In this document: positions 37,901 through 47,330 of the stretch, in pieces
How the letters are laid out: each line of letters starts with the position of its first letter
Position numbering within the stretch: the first letter of the stretch is position 1
Source: Aptenodytes patagonicus
Lineage: Eukaryota; Chordata; Aves; Sphenisciformes; Spheniscidae
Assembly (NCBI RefSeq): GCF_965638725.1
Contig: NC_134952.1
Span: 20,649,028 to 20,713,027 of the forward strand
DNA: 64,000 nucleotides
Direction: 5' to 3'
The notes under the pieces: model-generated
The model's database searches: none
What the model saw: the letters and a program-made list of their open reading frames with translations, nothing else
What the model was told of the DNA's origin: nothing
Translations under genes and position numbers: made by a program

Positions 37901-38970
37901 CGCCTCCAGGACTTTGTTCAGAAACTCCTCTTCTTGAAGAGGAGAGGTTTAAAGGAAAGCTGCCCTCATCCTCCTGCTGTAGCTGTTACTTGCGGGAAGA
38001 TCAGGCTTTACAACTCCCTTCTCACCCGCTGTAATCTTTTACCTCAGTTAAAACATGCAGTGTTTCCACAGTTGGATCCCCTGCTCTGGAATATCTGTAG
38101 CAGCGTTATGGTGGTTTCAAATGCTTATCTGCTTGTGGCATATGATATAATAAAACTTAGACGTAAAAAACTGGACTGACTGAGGTTCTTCTTAGTACTG
38201 GAATTGTTTCTTATGTACTAGCTTTGTGCTTTTCTTCTTGTTATGTGCAGGCTGGATGAGCAAAGTGGTGAAATATGCACACATACTGTCGTCTTGGAGA
38301 ATCAGTGGAGAGTGCTGGAGAATATGAAAGCTCAGTATGTTTCTGTAAATGGCATTAGAAAAGTTTCCTGTGTGGTAAGTACAGTATCTGTGAACAAGCC
38401 TGTAAACTATTAAAGAAATGCTATGACTGGAGAGAGTGATAATCTGTTTTTGCTAATTTATTGAGATTTATCAAAACTTTTTTTTAAACAAATAGATTAT
38501 TCTCTCATAATCTTTTATAAGTGTGTCAGGATACAGTCGTACCTCTCTCATAACACAACATGGAAAAACTTCAACAGAAGTTAACAGGTCTACTTGCTTT
38601 ACTTTTCAGCCTGCAGAGCAATAAAAAAGTTGCTAATTTCCTTGATACCTCCATTTCAAAGATAAAGGCAATTTTCAAAGCTATTGGCTGACATTTAAAA
38701 TGGTATTGGTGCTTTTATTTATTTATTAACGGAAACTCCTTAATTTCTCCGTAGCTAAGTTCAAATCTCCGTCATGTGAGGGTGTTTGAGATGGATGTAG
38801 AGGATGATGGGGAAGTTGAGGAAGAAGAGGAAGAAGAAACAACTCAGATTGCAGCTGGGGAACCTGATGAGCTAAATCAGTCTGCAGATAACCAGGACAA
38901 TGTGTGTGGTCCATCTGCTGAGGAACTACCTGATGAAACTGAAGAACGTGAATCAAGTCTGGATCCTTGA
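19750..38970 (+). CDS. ANAPC4: ANAPC4, anaphase-promoting complex subunit 4 (28 coding exons)
   Basis: The spliced model gives 2400 bases, 799 residues plus stop (human 808). APC4 is a scaffold subunit of the APC/C, the nuclear and mitotic E3 ubiquitin ligase that degrades securin and cyclin B; with APC1 and APC5 it forms the platform linking the catalytic module to the TPR lobe. Recognised stretches include [67 protein letters not shown] and [11 protein letters not shown]. Exons 1-8 encode the first WD40 propeller part, exons 9-19 mostly the helical domain, and later exons the rest of the propeller. The start at 19750 is the first in-frame ATG; the N-terminus is several residues shorter than in human. 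The acidic tail (residues 729-799) has no lysine. Confidence 0.96.
24105..24205 (+). repeat. Possible ancient MIR-like SINE fragment in ANAPC4 intron 6
   Basis: The segment around GCGCTTAACCTCTGTGCC (24162-24179) with the following TTTTTCCATTTG resembles the MIR core and the 'cacttaacctctctg...cctcagtttcctcatctg' part of the MIR consensus, preceded by a TGTGGTGCATCCTTGAGG stretch in the expected place. Such old SINEs are rare but present in birds. Judged by eye only. Confidence 0.4.
26131..26168. repeat. AT-rich inverted repeat (hairpin)
   Basis: Arms at 26136-26148 and 26151-26163 pair perfectly (AAATATATTCTTT with AAAGAATATATTT) around two A bases, and the pairing extends imperfectly outward. 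A partial third copy of the arm follows at 26177-26190. Lies in ANAPC4 intron 8. Probably slippage-generated low-complexity DNA. Confidence 0.7.
26536..31544 (+). CDS. ANAPC4: ANAPC4 exon map, exons 9-19 (helical domain)
   Basis: Exons: 9 at 26536-26619; 10 at 26877-26963; 11 at 27658-27722; 12 at 27816-27858; 13 at 27967-28043; 14 at 28488-28588; 15 at 28668-28719; 16 at 29028-29083; 17 at 30289-30335; 18 at 31269-31325; 19 at 31488-31544. Most exons are 43-101 bases, and phases join without a stop. They encode the long helical segment from [10 protein letters not shown] through FRWLYV and [13 protein letters not shown] to FNVERVGQ. Intron 16 (29084-30288) shows nothing; intron 17 (30336-31268) holds an old CR1 fragment. 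Confidence 0.93.
30610..31203 (+). mobile_element. Old, decayed CR1 fragment in ANAPC4 intron 17
   Basis: Internal ORF2 piece from just before motif C ([18 protein letters not shown], where the FADD motif has become FADT) through [17 protein letters not shown] to a segment resembling [10 protein letters not shown]. Indels and stops are frequent, and no CR1 3' tail remains. It ends about 65 bases before the exon 18 acceptor. Much older than the 2568 copy. Confidence 0.82.
32096..38970 (+). CDS. ANAPC4: ANAPC4 exon map, exons 20-28 (C-terminal part)
   Basis: Exons: 20 at 32096-32189; 21 at 33912-34009; 22 at 34523-34584; 23 at 34668-34706; 24 at 34796-34897; 25 at 36007-36084; 26 at 36868-37038; 27 at 38251-38374; 28 at 38755-38970. 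All are GT-AG. Exon 25 (ending with [10 protein letters not shown]) is the least conserved by eye. Exon 28 opens with the conserved [14 protein letters not shown] and passes into a purely acidic tail with a run of seven glutamates. Introns 24 (34898-36006) and 26 (37039-38250) show no clear element, apart from a doubtful CR1-like trace near 37.9 kb. Confidence 0.92.
33421..33842 (-). mobile_element. Old CR1 3' fragment, antisense, in ANAPC4 intron 20
   Basis: Read on the minus strand it follows the CR1 ORF2 C-terminus and 3' UTR: ACTGGAGCAGGGCGCCCAGAG, then GCTTTGGTTGGATTAGGTGA. The plus strand shows the mirrored text (CCTCTCTGGGCGCCCTGCTC at about 33531-33550). Strongly diverged, no coding capacity. 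Confidence 0.75.
37853..37950 (-). repeat. Doubtful CR1-like 3' trace
   Basis: TTTGAAAGGTCATTGAGGCC (37857-37876) reads on the minus strand like a CR1 3' end (GGCCTCAATGACCTTTCAAA). The rest is too diverged to follow by eye. Confidence 0.3.
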
Positions 38971-40010
38971 CGTAGGCTTTTATACTGGTAAAGGGACAAG
39001 ACTGTAATCTAACTTCAGGCTGCTGAGATGATGTATGCTGTACCTACTCAAGCAGCTGTAGCAGGATGTTGTGTGTCAGAACTCTGTATTGCTTCTCAGC
39101 TAAGACTGTGTTCTAGAGCACATTTATTTGACCCTTTTTTGTCTGGCACATGGTTTGGTATGAACTAAATTTCCTTGAGAGCTTTTCCATTTGCATTTTT
39201 TTATAGGTGAGGAGAGAAAGAAATACCAACTGATGTTTTTGTAGTTAACCTGTTCAGTCTTAAATACTGATATTAAGATAAAATGAACTTGTATGTGAAA
39301 ACAACAGAACTCGGGACCGAATTCATTTCTTCTCAGACTTCGTGTTCTAGTAATGGGTACAGAAGCTTCTGGTAGAGCTGAAATTTAGGAGTGTGTATGG
39401 CCAATAACAAGCTTGCAGATCAGCATAAGACTAGTTAGACAACAACATCTAGCAATTGTTGCTTAAATACATACTTTTAAAAACTCTTGATAATATCTGA
39501 CCTCAGTAACACAGTATTTCAATCTGCAGTTCTTTAGTCCTCAGTGCAACTTTGTGTGTGTGTATGTGTATGTTTTGTCAAATGTTTGTATGTCTCAGCC
39601 TGCCTAGTTTCTGTGAGATTGTTCCTGAAAGTCTGTCTTCTCCATCTGGTATTTTTGTAATGAAAAGTCACAACAGAGAATATATTTTTTTTATTCTGAT
39701 ATGGTATTGTATGTCATGCATAGGCTTCAGCATAATCATGTTCCTTGCTAATTTATATATTGCTGTAGGAATGGTGTAGTGCTAAGCAGTAGAAGCCAGA
39801 AACAGTGTTTAGAAATCTAAAATGTTTTCTTCTTCCCTACTAGCTGTCAGAGTCTTAGCTGACTTAAAACTCAGCTCTTTGAATGAACGATGCTGCTAAA
39901 TGCATGATCTTCCTTCAGAACAGTGAGTGTACCTTGTATTTGTGAAGAGGACCAGGTCTTATGCATGTGCTCCATTCTGTACTTCAAAAATAAATAAATC
40001 TTCTGAAATT
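38971..40010 (+). terminator. ANAPC4: ANAPC4 3' UTR and overlapping poly(A) signals
   Basis: About 1.0 kb of non-coding sequence follows the TGA, ending with two overlapping AATAAA hexamers (39989-39994 and 39993-39998). A short TG-rich run lies near 39552-39575. Earlier canonical hexamers were not seen, so the UTR is probably about 1 kb long. Confidence 0.65.
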
Positions 40011-41106
40011 GCTATTTGGCATTGCAAAAATCAAATACTAGACTTATCCTCTTTCTCTTGTTTTGAAATACGTCATTTTTAAGTAACTTTTTTAAAGTGG
40101 AATTTTGAAGTTTTTGGACTGTTTGGGGGAAACTGTTGTAAACAAAGCTGTTCAGTTTTGAGAGAGACTTATTTTTTCCCTTCCTTACCAATCTCCTTGA
40201 AAGTTGCTTGCTGTTCAGCGTTCTCATCTAACAGATGCGAATGGTTGGAGGCACAATGAAGCTGTAGGACAGGAGGGGCAGAAGTGCCCATTCAAAAGTG
40301 CTGTGGATTTTCTTTCTGTGTAGAGCAGTTACTCTTGATGAGAAATTGCTGCTACAACAGAACCCACTCAGCGTAAGCATGGCCTTGTGTTCTTCCAGGA
40401 AACTTTTGCTTCTGATCTAACTTGAAGAGTTGTCACACTAGAGTGCTTGGAAACAATTGTTTTGCTGTGCTTTCTGCTAAGTAGTTTTAGTCCATGGGCA
40501 TATGGAAATCTGATCTGTCCTGCCCATAATTGTTTCTAAATTTGTGTTAATAGCAGGTGTGTCCCATGCCACAGGGACATGCCCTTCAGAAATCTCCCTG
40601 AGGTTATTCCATGCATCTTTCTAGTCCAATCTTGGATATACTTGAGTCAATGGGGGTTTTGTTTCTGGCTTCAATAAGTACATGTGTGCTTCCTACATTT
40701 CACAGTGACACTATATGAATGCACCAGTTTAGGTCAGTGCTTCTGAATGCATTGCTGATTCCTTCTGTCAAACTTATTTTTAATTTGCTACCAGATTTCT
40801 GTAATAATAAATGTCAGTAATGTGCTTATGCATCTGTTTTCAAAAGGGTGATAGGAAATACTTGATTTAGAAGTTTTTCAGGATTTTGGTGGTGTCTGGA
40901 CACAATGATTTCACTTGGCACTTTGATCTCTTCATCATCCTTTTTTTTTTATGCTAACCGAAGGCTTATTCAACCTTTTTCTGCTGTGAGTTCTCATTCT
41001 TTCTTGATAGTTTTGTAGTCAAAAGAACTTCTATATTCTCAGCAAGTGTGCACACAATCCACTCTTTGTAATACTAATCTTTAGGTCTCTAAGAATCATT
41101 CTTAGA
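40010..41106. other. Intergenic, no feature recognised
   Basis: Between the ANAPC4 poly(A) signals and the next CR1. I see no exon, RNA gene or identifiable repeat. Confidence 0.5.
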
Positions 41107-43022
41107 AGTGGAAGAAGGGGCAGGCGACTCAAGAAGAGTACGGGGATCTCGTTAGGTCGTGCAGAGAAGAAATGAGAAAGGCAAAAGCCCAGCTAGAACG
41201 CAATCTGGCCACTGTCATTAAAGACAACAAAAAAGTTTTTACAAATATATTAATGACAAGAAGAGAGCCAAGGAGAATCTCCATCCTTTATTGGATGTGG
41301 GGGGGAACATTGTCACCGAGGATGAGGAAAAGGCTGAGGTACTCAATGCCTTCTTTGCCTCAGTCTTTAACAGGCAGACCAGTTATCCTCAGGGTACTCT
41401 GCCCCCCGAGCTGGAAGACAGGGACGGCGAGCAGGATGAACCCCCCATAATCCAAGAGGAAGCAGTCAATGACCTGCTATGCCACCTGGATGCTCACAAG
41501 TCTATGGGGCCGGATGGGATCCACCCGAGAGTGCTGAGGGAGCTGGCAGAGGAGCTCGCCAAGCCACTCCCCATCATTTATGAGCAGTCCTGGTTAACGG
41601 GGGAGGTCCTGGACGACTGGAGGCTTGCCAATGTGATGCCCATCTGCAAGAAGGGCCGGAAGGAGGATCCGGGGAACTACAGGCCTGTCAGCCTGACCTC
41701 GGTGCCGGGGAAGATGATGGAGCGGTTCATCTTGAGGGCGCTCACAAGGCATGAGCGGGACAACCAGGAGATCCGGCCTAGCCAGCACGGATTCATGAGA
41801 GGCAGGTCCTGCTTGACCAACCTGATCTCCTTCTATGACCAGGTGACCCACCTAGTGGATGAGGGAAAGGCTGTGGATGTGGTCTACCTGGACTTCAGCA
41901 AGGCCTTTGACACCGTCTCCCACAGCATTCTCCTCGAGAAGCTGGCGGCTCACGGCTTAGACAGGTGTACTCTGCGCTGGGTCAAAAACTGGCTGGACGG
42001 CCGGGCCCAGAGAGTTGTGGTGAATGGAGTTCAATCCAGTTGGCGGCCGGTCACGAGTGGTGTTCCCCAGGGCTCAGTTTTGGGGCCGGTCTTGTTCAGT
42101 ATCTTTATCGATGATCTGGGTGAGGGGATCGAGTGCACCCTCAGTAAGTTTGCAGATGACACCAAGTTGGGCGGGAGTGTTGATCTGCTCGAGGGTAGGA
42201 AGGGTCTGCAGAGGGACCTGGACAGGCTGGATCGATGGGCTGAGGCCAGTTGTATGAGGTTCAACAAGGCCAAGTGCCGGGTCCTGCACTTGGGCCACAA
42301 CAACCTCATGTAACGCTACAGGCTTGGGGAAGAGTGGCTGGAAAGCTGCCTGGCGGAAAAGGACCTGGGGGTGCTGGTCGACAGCCGGCTGAATGTGAGC
42401 CGGCAGTGTGCCCAGGCGGCCAAGAAGGCCAATGGCATCCTGGCCTGTATCAGAACTAGTGTGGCCAGCAGGAGTAGGGAAGTGATCGTGCCCCTGTACT
42501 CGGCCCTGGTGAGGCCGCACCTCGAATACTGTGTTCAGTTTTGGGCCCCTCACTACAAGAAGGACGTCGAGGTGCTGGAGCGTGTCCAGAGAAGGGCAAC
42601 GAGGCTGGTGAGGGGTCTGGAGAACAAGTCTTATGAGGAGGGGCTGAGGGAACTGGGGTTGTTTAGCCTGGAGAAGAGGAGGCTGAGGGGAGACCTCATC
42701 GCTCTCTACAACTCCCTGAAAGGAGGTTGTAGCGAGGTGGGTGTTGGTCTCTTCTCCCAAGTAACAAGCGATAGGATGAGAGGAAATGGCCTCAAGTTGT
42801 GCCAGGGGAGGTTTAGATTGGACGTGAGGAAAAATGTCTTTACTGAAAGAGTGGTTGAACATTGGAACAGGCTGCCCAGGGAAGTGGTGGAGTCCCCATC
42901 CCTGGAAGTGTTTAAAAGACGTGTAGATGAGGCACTTAGGGACATGGTTTAGTGGGCATGGTGGTGTTGGGTCAACGGTTGGACTCGATACCAGAGGTCT
43001 TTTCCAACCTCAATGATTCTGT
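41107..43022 (+). mobile_element. CR1 LINE, 5'-truncated, close relative of the intron 2 copy
   Basis: Starts abruptly inside ORF2 at GTGGAAGAAGGGGCAGGCGA, equivalent to position 2759 of the first copy, and can be followed side by side with it to the end, with only scattered substitutions. The 3' end reads GGTTGGACTCGATACCAGAGG and then CCAACCTCAATGATTCTGTGG; a small deletion lies next to CTCGAT. Lies about 1.1 kb downstream of ANAPC4, in the same orientation. Confidence 0.93.
41172..42952 (+). pseudogene. CR1 ORF2 reverse transcriptase, two inactivating lesions
   Basis: Relative to the open copy at 2568-4604 there is a one-base loss in the A/T run at about 41230-41240, which changes frame, and a nonsense codon TAA at 42311-42313 where the other copy has CAG. 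The main frame is 41291-42313 and resumes in the same frame to the natural TAG at 42950-42952. Motif A ([13 protein letters not shown]) and FADD (from 42149) are intact. No endonuclease domain. Confidence 0.88.
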
Positions 43023-44998
43023 GGTTCACTGCTGCCTCTTTTTTAATATCTACCTTTTTTTTTATGTGGCATTTCTATGTTTTTAAAGATCTTGGGCAGC
43101 TTTTCTTTTATTTTCTGCTGTTCACCTTGTGTAATCCCTTTTCCAGACCTTTTGTCCATGCCTTTTCTGCCTGATCTCCATGACTTGCAAACTTGCCACA
43201 TTGTTGAGTTTCTGCTTCAGTTTCTCACCAGTTGGTGCTGTTTTGCTTCACAACCTGGGCATGCCGCGGTACTGTTGCCTCCCACTTACATGGATTTCAT
43301 TGCACACTTATACTTGCCTTTATAAATGACCACTTCAGCTGTTCAAAAAGACAGGAGATGGATGGAGAGAAATAGTGAACAAAAGCTTGCTTTAGTTAAC
43401 TGTTTCTTTTTGCAGAGGGGAGAAGGGATGTGTATTTTTGTAACAATATCTACAGTTGGTCCTAATGCTGCTTGGCTTTGAAAAACCTACTTAAAAAAAC
43501 TTTAAGCCTATATGTAAACCTTGACAGAATGGGAAAGCCATCTATGTAAGTACTTAAGTCCTTTAGTAAGTTTCTGTGGCCTGTGTTAATATCTGTAGTC
43601 AGAGTTGGCTCGTGTCTTGTTACATACTGCAGTAATAGCTGAGGAGATCTCTCTTGCTACCTTAAACTAGCTGTTGCTCTTGGAATTGTGACTCTAATCT
43701 AATTTCTTCCTTAACAAGCTGGTTTAGGGGAAGAGCTGGCTTAGCTTGTGCTATGGAGCAGTGGTAGCAGTCTAAGGAGGACATTTTGGAGAGGGGAAGG
43801 AAGACTTCAGCATGGATCACTTCATAATCAGAAAGGAGAATGCATATGAATGAGGAGAGAGGATGAAAGGAATTGTCCCAGGGTGAGTTTCAAGGAGGGA
43901 TATGCAAAATGACATAGGGATCTCTATGGAGAATGCCACTGTGGAGGAATTCTAATTCTAAAAAAAAAAAAACCACACCACCTCTGGAAGTGGAAGAGAA
44001 GAAATGCCACCTGTAGGTGAATAAAATGCATTTAACCATACCTTTAGGTTAAGTAATAGAGCTGCTAGCAAATCAGTCTGGAGACCGTTGGTGCCAGCAA
44101 GTCCCAGAGCTGAAGTAAGTTGTAATGGGATATAAATGTAGTGTGGCTGTTCCAGCATTCTTCCCCCAGGGGGTATTATACGGCTGCTGCTCCTAGCTGG
44201 CAGCTTTGCAGCTCTGCTGGCAGCTCTGTGCAAATTATGTAATCATGCCTGCTCCTGTGAATCGGAAGACCTTGGGTGGTTTTATGCAGTTCTCACACTT
44301 AACCTAGAGGATAAAGTAAAGAATCCTATCGGGTTTAGTTCTCACCAGAGGCCCTACCTCCCAGAGTGAGCCTATTCTTACTAAGAGAAAAAGAAAATAA
44401 CTACTTAGGGCCTAGTATAGGAAATAAAAGACTCTATTTTCAAATCCATACTCTTACTGTCATACAAAAAGAATTCAGTCCCATGTCAGTAGAGCTGTTG
44501 CATATTGAATCTGGTGTTGGAGTTCTCTTAGTAGGTCATTGAATCTGTTCTGCTTTGAACAAACCAATTATTTGTTTGCTTGACTGAAAAATGTTTGATT
44601 CTACAGTCTGGAGATTAGGGTACGTGCTAGCCACCTGAGAAAGCAAGGTTCAAGGCCTTCTTCCAAAGTGACCAGAAAATAGGATTTGAAAAAACCCTCT
44701 TTTTCTCACCCTAGTGAATCTTTTACAGATTTAGAGGTGCAATCATTTTTCCCTGTACATTTTTTCTTAAATTAGTTATTAAAATAAAGTCTTCGGAGAT
44801 TAATTTTGCTTCTTGTAATTCTCAAGAGAATTCATATATTAATTCTGTAATGAAGATGAAGACTTGCCCTCAGGTGCACTGAAAATCATCTCCTAAACAG
44901 CCACTACAGATAAGACCCACAGGGACAAAGGTAAGGAATTTATTCATCTGGTCACGTGTTTATTTTACACTGTTGAGGTAACCTACGGTTTCCTGAGG
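43023..44998. other. Intergenic, no gene recognised
   Basis: Unique-looking AT-rich sequence; no exon, RNA gene or recognisable repeat by eye. A 12-base A run lies at 43960-43971. Confidence 0.45.
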
Positions 44999-45063
44999 TG
45001 TCCTGGTTTCGGCTCAGTTGACAGTTCCTAAAGGGTACAAAAAGGCCTATCCAAAACCAGCAC
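44999..45063. repeat. Short element with LTR-like inverted ends
   Basis: TGTCCTGGTTTCGG (44999-45012) and CCAAAACCAGCACA (45050-45063) are inverted copies of each other at 12 of 14 positions, and both resemble the ends of the LTR family at 49397-49970 and 47215-47330. The 65 bp unit begins TG and ends CA. No target duplication is evident. It may be an internally deleted LTR or a chance pair. Confidence 0.35.
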
Positions 45064-47214
45064 ACGGTTGCCAGCCTAAGAAGAGCCCAGAGTAGTAAGA
45101 ACACAATAGTTGGTGTCCCTTTTCCCTGTTCTGTTTCCCTGACTCCGTGTTGTCACAAGGAGTCCTAGACAGACCTCCTCGATTCAGGAGTCTTGGCTCC
45201 TGAACCTTGCACAGACTACTTGGACACACACATCCAGCTGCCTATGAGTATGTGGATATGAGTGTGTGTGAGTGAATGAAATCAGTTTTGTTTTATTTTA
45301 AAATGAAATCAGCTTCCCTTCTTATACTGTCTGGCTTTATGGTTTGCTAAGTTGCTGCTGCAGTGTTGATTACGTAAGAAATAATGGCAAAGAGGATGGA
45401 TGGATGTAGCCAGGTGTTTTTTAAAGATTGAAAGGATGGACCCAGTCTAAAGAGAACATGAAGGGAAGGTGGAGAGCAAGAACTGGATGCGAAGATTTTC
45501 AGCAATGTATCTGACGAGATCATTTTGGACGACTTAAAATACCAGGCCAGAGTTTAAGGGTATGTTGATTTCTCTGTGGTATCTATTAATCACCTTGATG
45601 TTTGAATGCAACTTAAAAGCAAATTGCTCTGGGCCAAATTCCACCTTTGATTATCCCTGTAAAAGGTCACTGGAGGCTCCCGGACACAATTAAAAGCAGA
45701 TTTTTTTTTTAAATTACTACTATGTTTATTGCAACAGTTAGATCAGACCTACTTCTTGGTCTGGTTTCTCACCACAACTTTGACAGAAATTGGACATATT
45801 GTGGTCATGCAGGGTCAATGATATAATGACTTACAATAAATGGATAAAAAGAGTTCCTCATACTCGGTATCCATGTCCAGACTACTGTAAAAAAAGAGAT
45901 AAACCAGCAGAGCTAAGTGCTTCATAGGAATTTAAAAAGGCACTGATGTTCCTAAAATGGTGCCCTACATGTAACAAGTGACCAAGGCTTTCAGTTTCAC
46001 TTCTACCTATTTTTTAAGTTGAAGCTCCTTGCTTAGTAGATAAGTCTCAAGGATGATCTCTGCCTTCTAATAAAAGCAGCCACTAATCTGAAATCAGCAG
46101 TGACTATATGACTGGGCTTTTACTTTTCAGTTACTTCACACCCAGATGACTTTCTTCCTTACAAATTTTGAGTATTATTTCAACTGCAGGGAGATCTGCA
46201 ATGCTAGGTGTGCTGTGCTCCCCAACAAGAAGATATGGTTTGTACCTGGGAGATTCACATTCAAGGACTTTTGCTGGTGATCCATAAATACATGGCTAAT
46301 TACAGTGTGTCTTGGTTTTCTCTCTTTTCCTATCTATTAAATTTTAAAATACTTTTAAAAATAGAATGAATATTTTTGATGTGAAGGATCACTGTAGTTG
46401 GCAGAAGTATTGAAATAATCACGTCAAATAAGAGATGTGATAACCTCTTATAAAGATGCAGTCCGTATTTTGGAGAAGGTTGAGAGAAAGTAAGATCTGA
46501 TTTGAATCAAGGGATCTGATGGCTCTCTCAGGAAGAATGACACTCAGAGTTGGTTTGAGTTGGTTTTCAGGGAGGCGATAGATTGAGATGACCAAAGTAT
46601 AAGGGATTTTAAACAAACTGCAGCTGGAGGAGAGTGAGGAGACACTGTCTCCTCTTTCCTGTCTCCCCAGTATATTTTGTCTTTGTAGATTACTGGTAAT
46701 TCCTTGGGATGAATCTTGATCACTCAGTACTGAGTGAAGGAACAGCCTTATCAGTCATGGTTGAGTATATTGATATTTTACTGGCATGATCTCAGCTCTA
46801 GCCAAAGTCCTGTGCCACCCTGTCCTTAACCCAGCAAAAAACTAATCCAGGGTCAGCCTTTGGTTCTAAAGTCCTGGTCAAAGGAGATCTCCCAACAAGG
46901 GGAGAGTGCTTCCCTCCTCTCCGCACTCCTACCTTAATACTGAACAGCTACAAAAGCAAAGCTTAGACGATGTCAGTGAACATCCTCACCTGATTCACTT
47001 CATAACATCAGCAGAAATCTGTAGGTCTTTACAGTCAATAAGAGTCAAAGAGGAGTAGTAAACAAACACAAGAAAAATGTTTACAATTTGTTGAAATAAA
47101 ACACCAATTACATATTTTGTAGAACAAAATCCATCAGGAACTCTGGCACAGCTTCACTTCAGTAAGAGACAGCTTTTGCAAAGTCCCTGTAGGCATGTTG
47201 GAATTGAGTTGTCT
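45064..47214. other. Intergenic, no gene recognised
   Basis: No exon recognised. Segments near 45.7-45.8 kb and 46.8-47.2 kb could be decayed retroviral sequence next to the LTR remnant, but I see no retroviral protein motif. Confidence 0.35.
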
Positions 47215-47330
47215 CAAAGTAACAAAAACACCACTGTATTATCAACACTGTTTCCAGCACAAATCCAAAACACAGCCTCATACTAGCTACTATGAAGAAA
47301 ATTAGCTCTATCCCAGCCAAAACCAGCACA
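47215..47330 (-). mobile_element. Decayed LTR remnant, same family as the solo LTR
   Basis: The plus strand shares ATTATCAACA, AAATCCAAAACACAGC, AGCTACTA and CTCTATCCCAGC in the same order and spacing as the right end of the 49397-49970 LTR, ending in AAAACCAGCACA in place of AAACCAGGACA. Only about 115 bases can be aligned, and the rest of the LTR is not visible. Diverged, therefore older. Confidence 0.7.
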
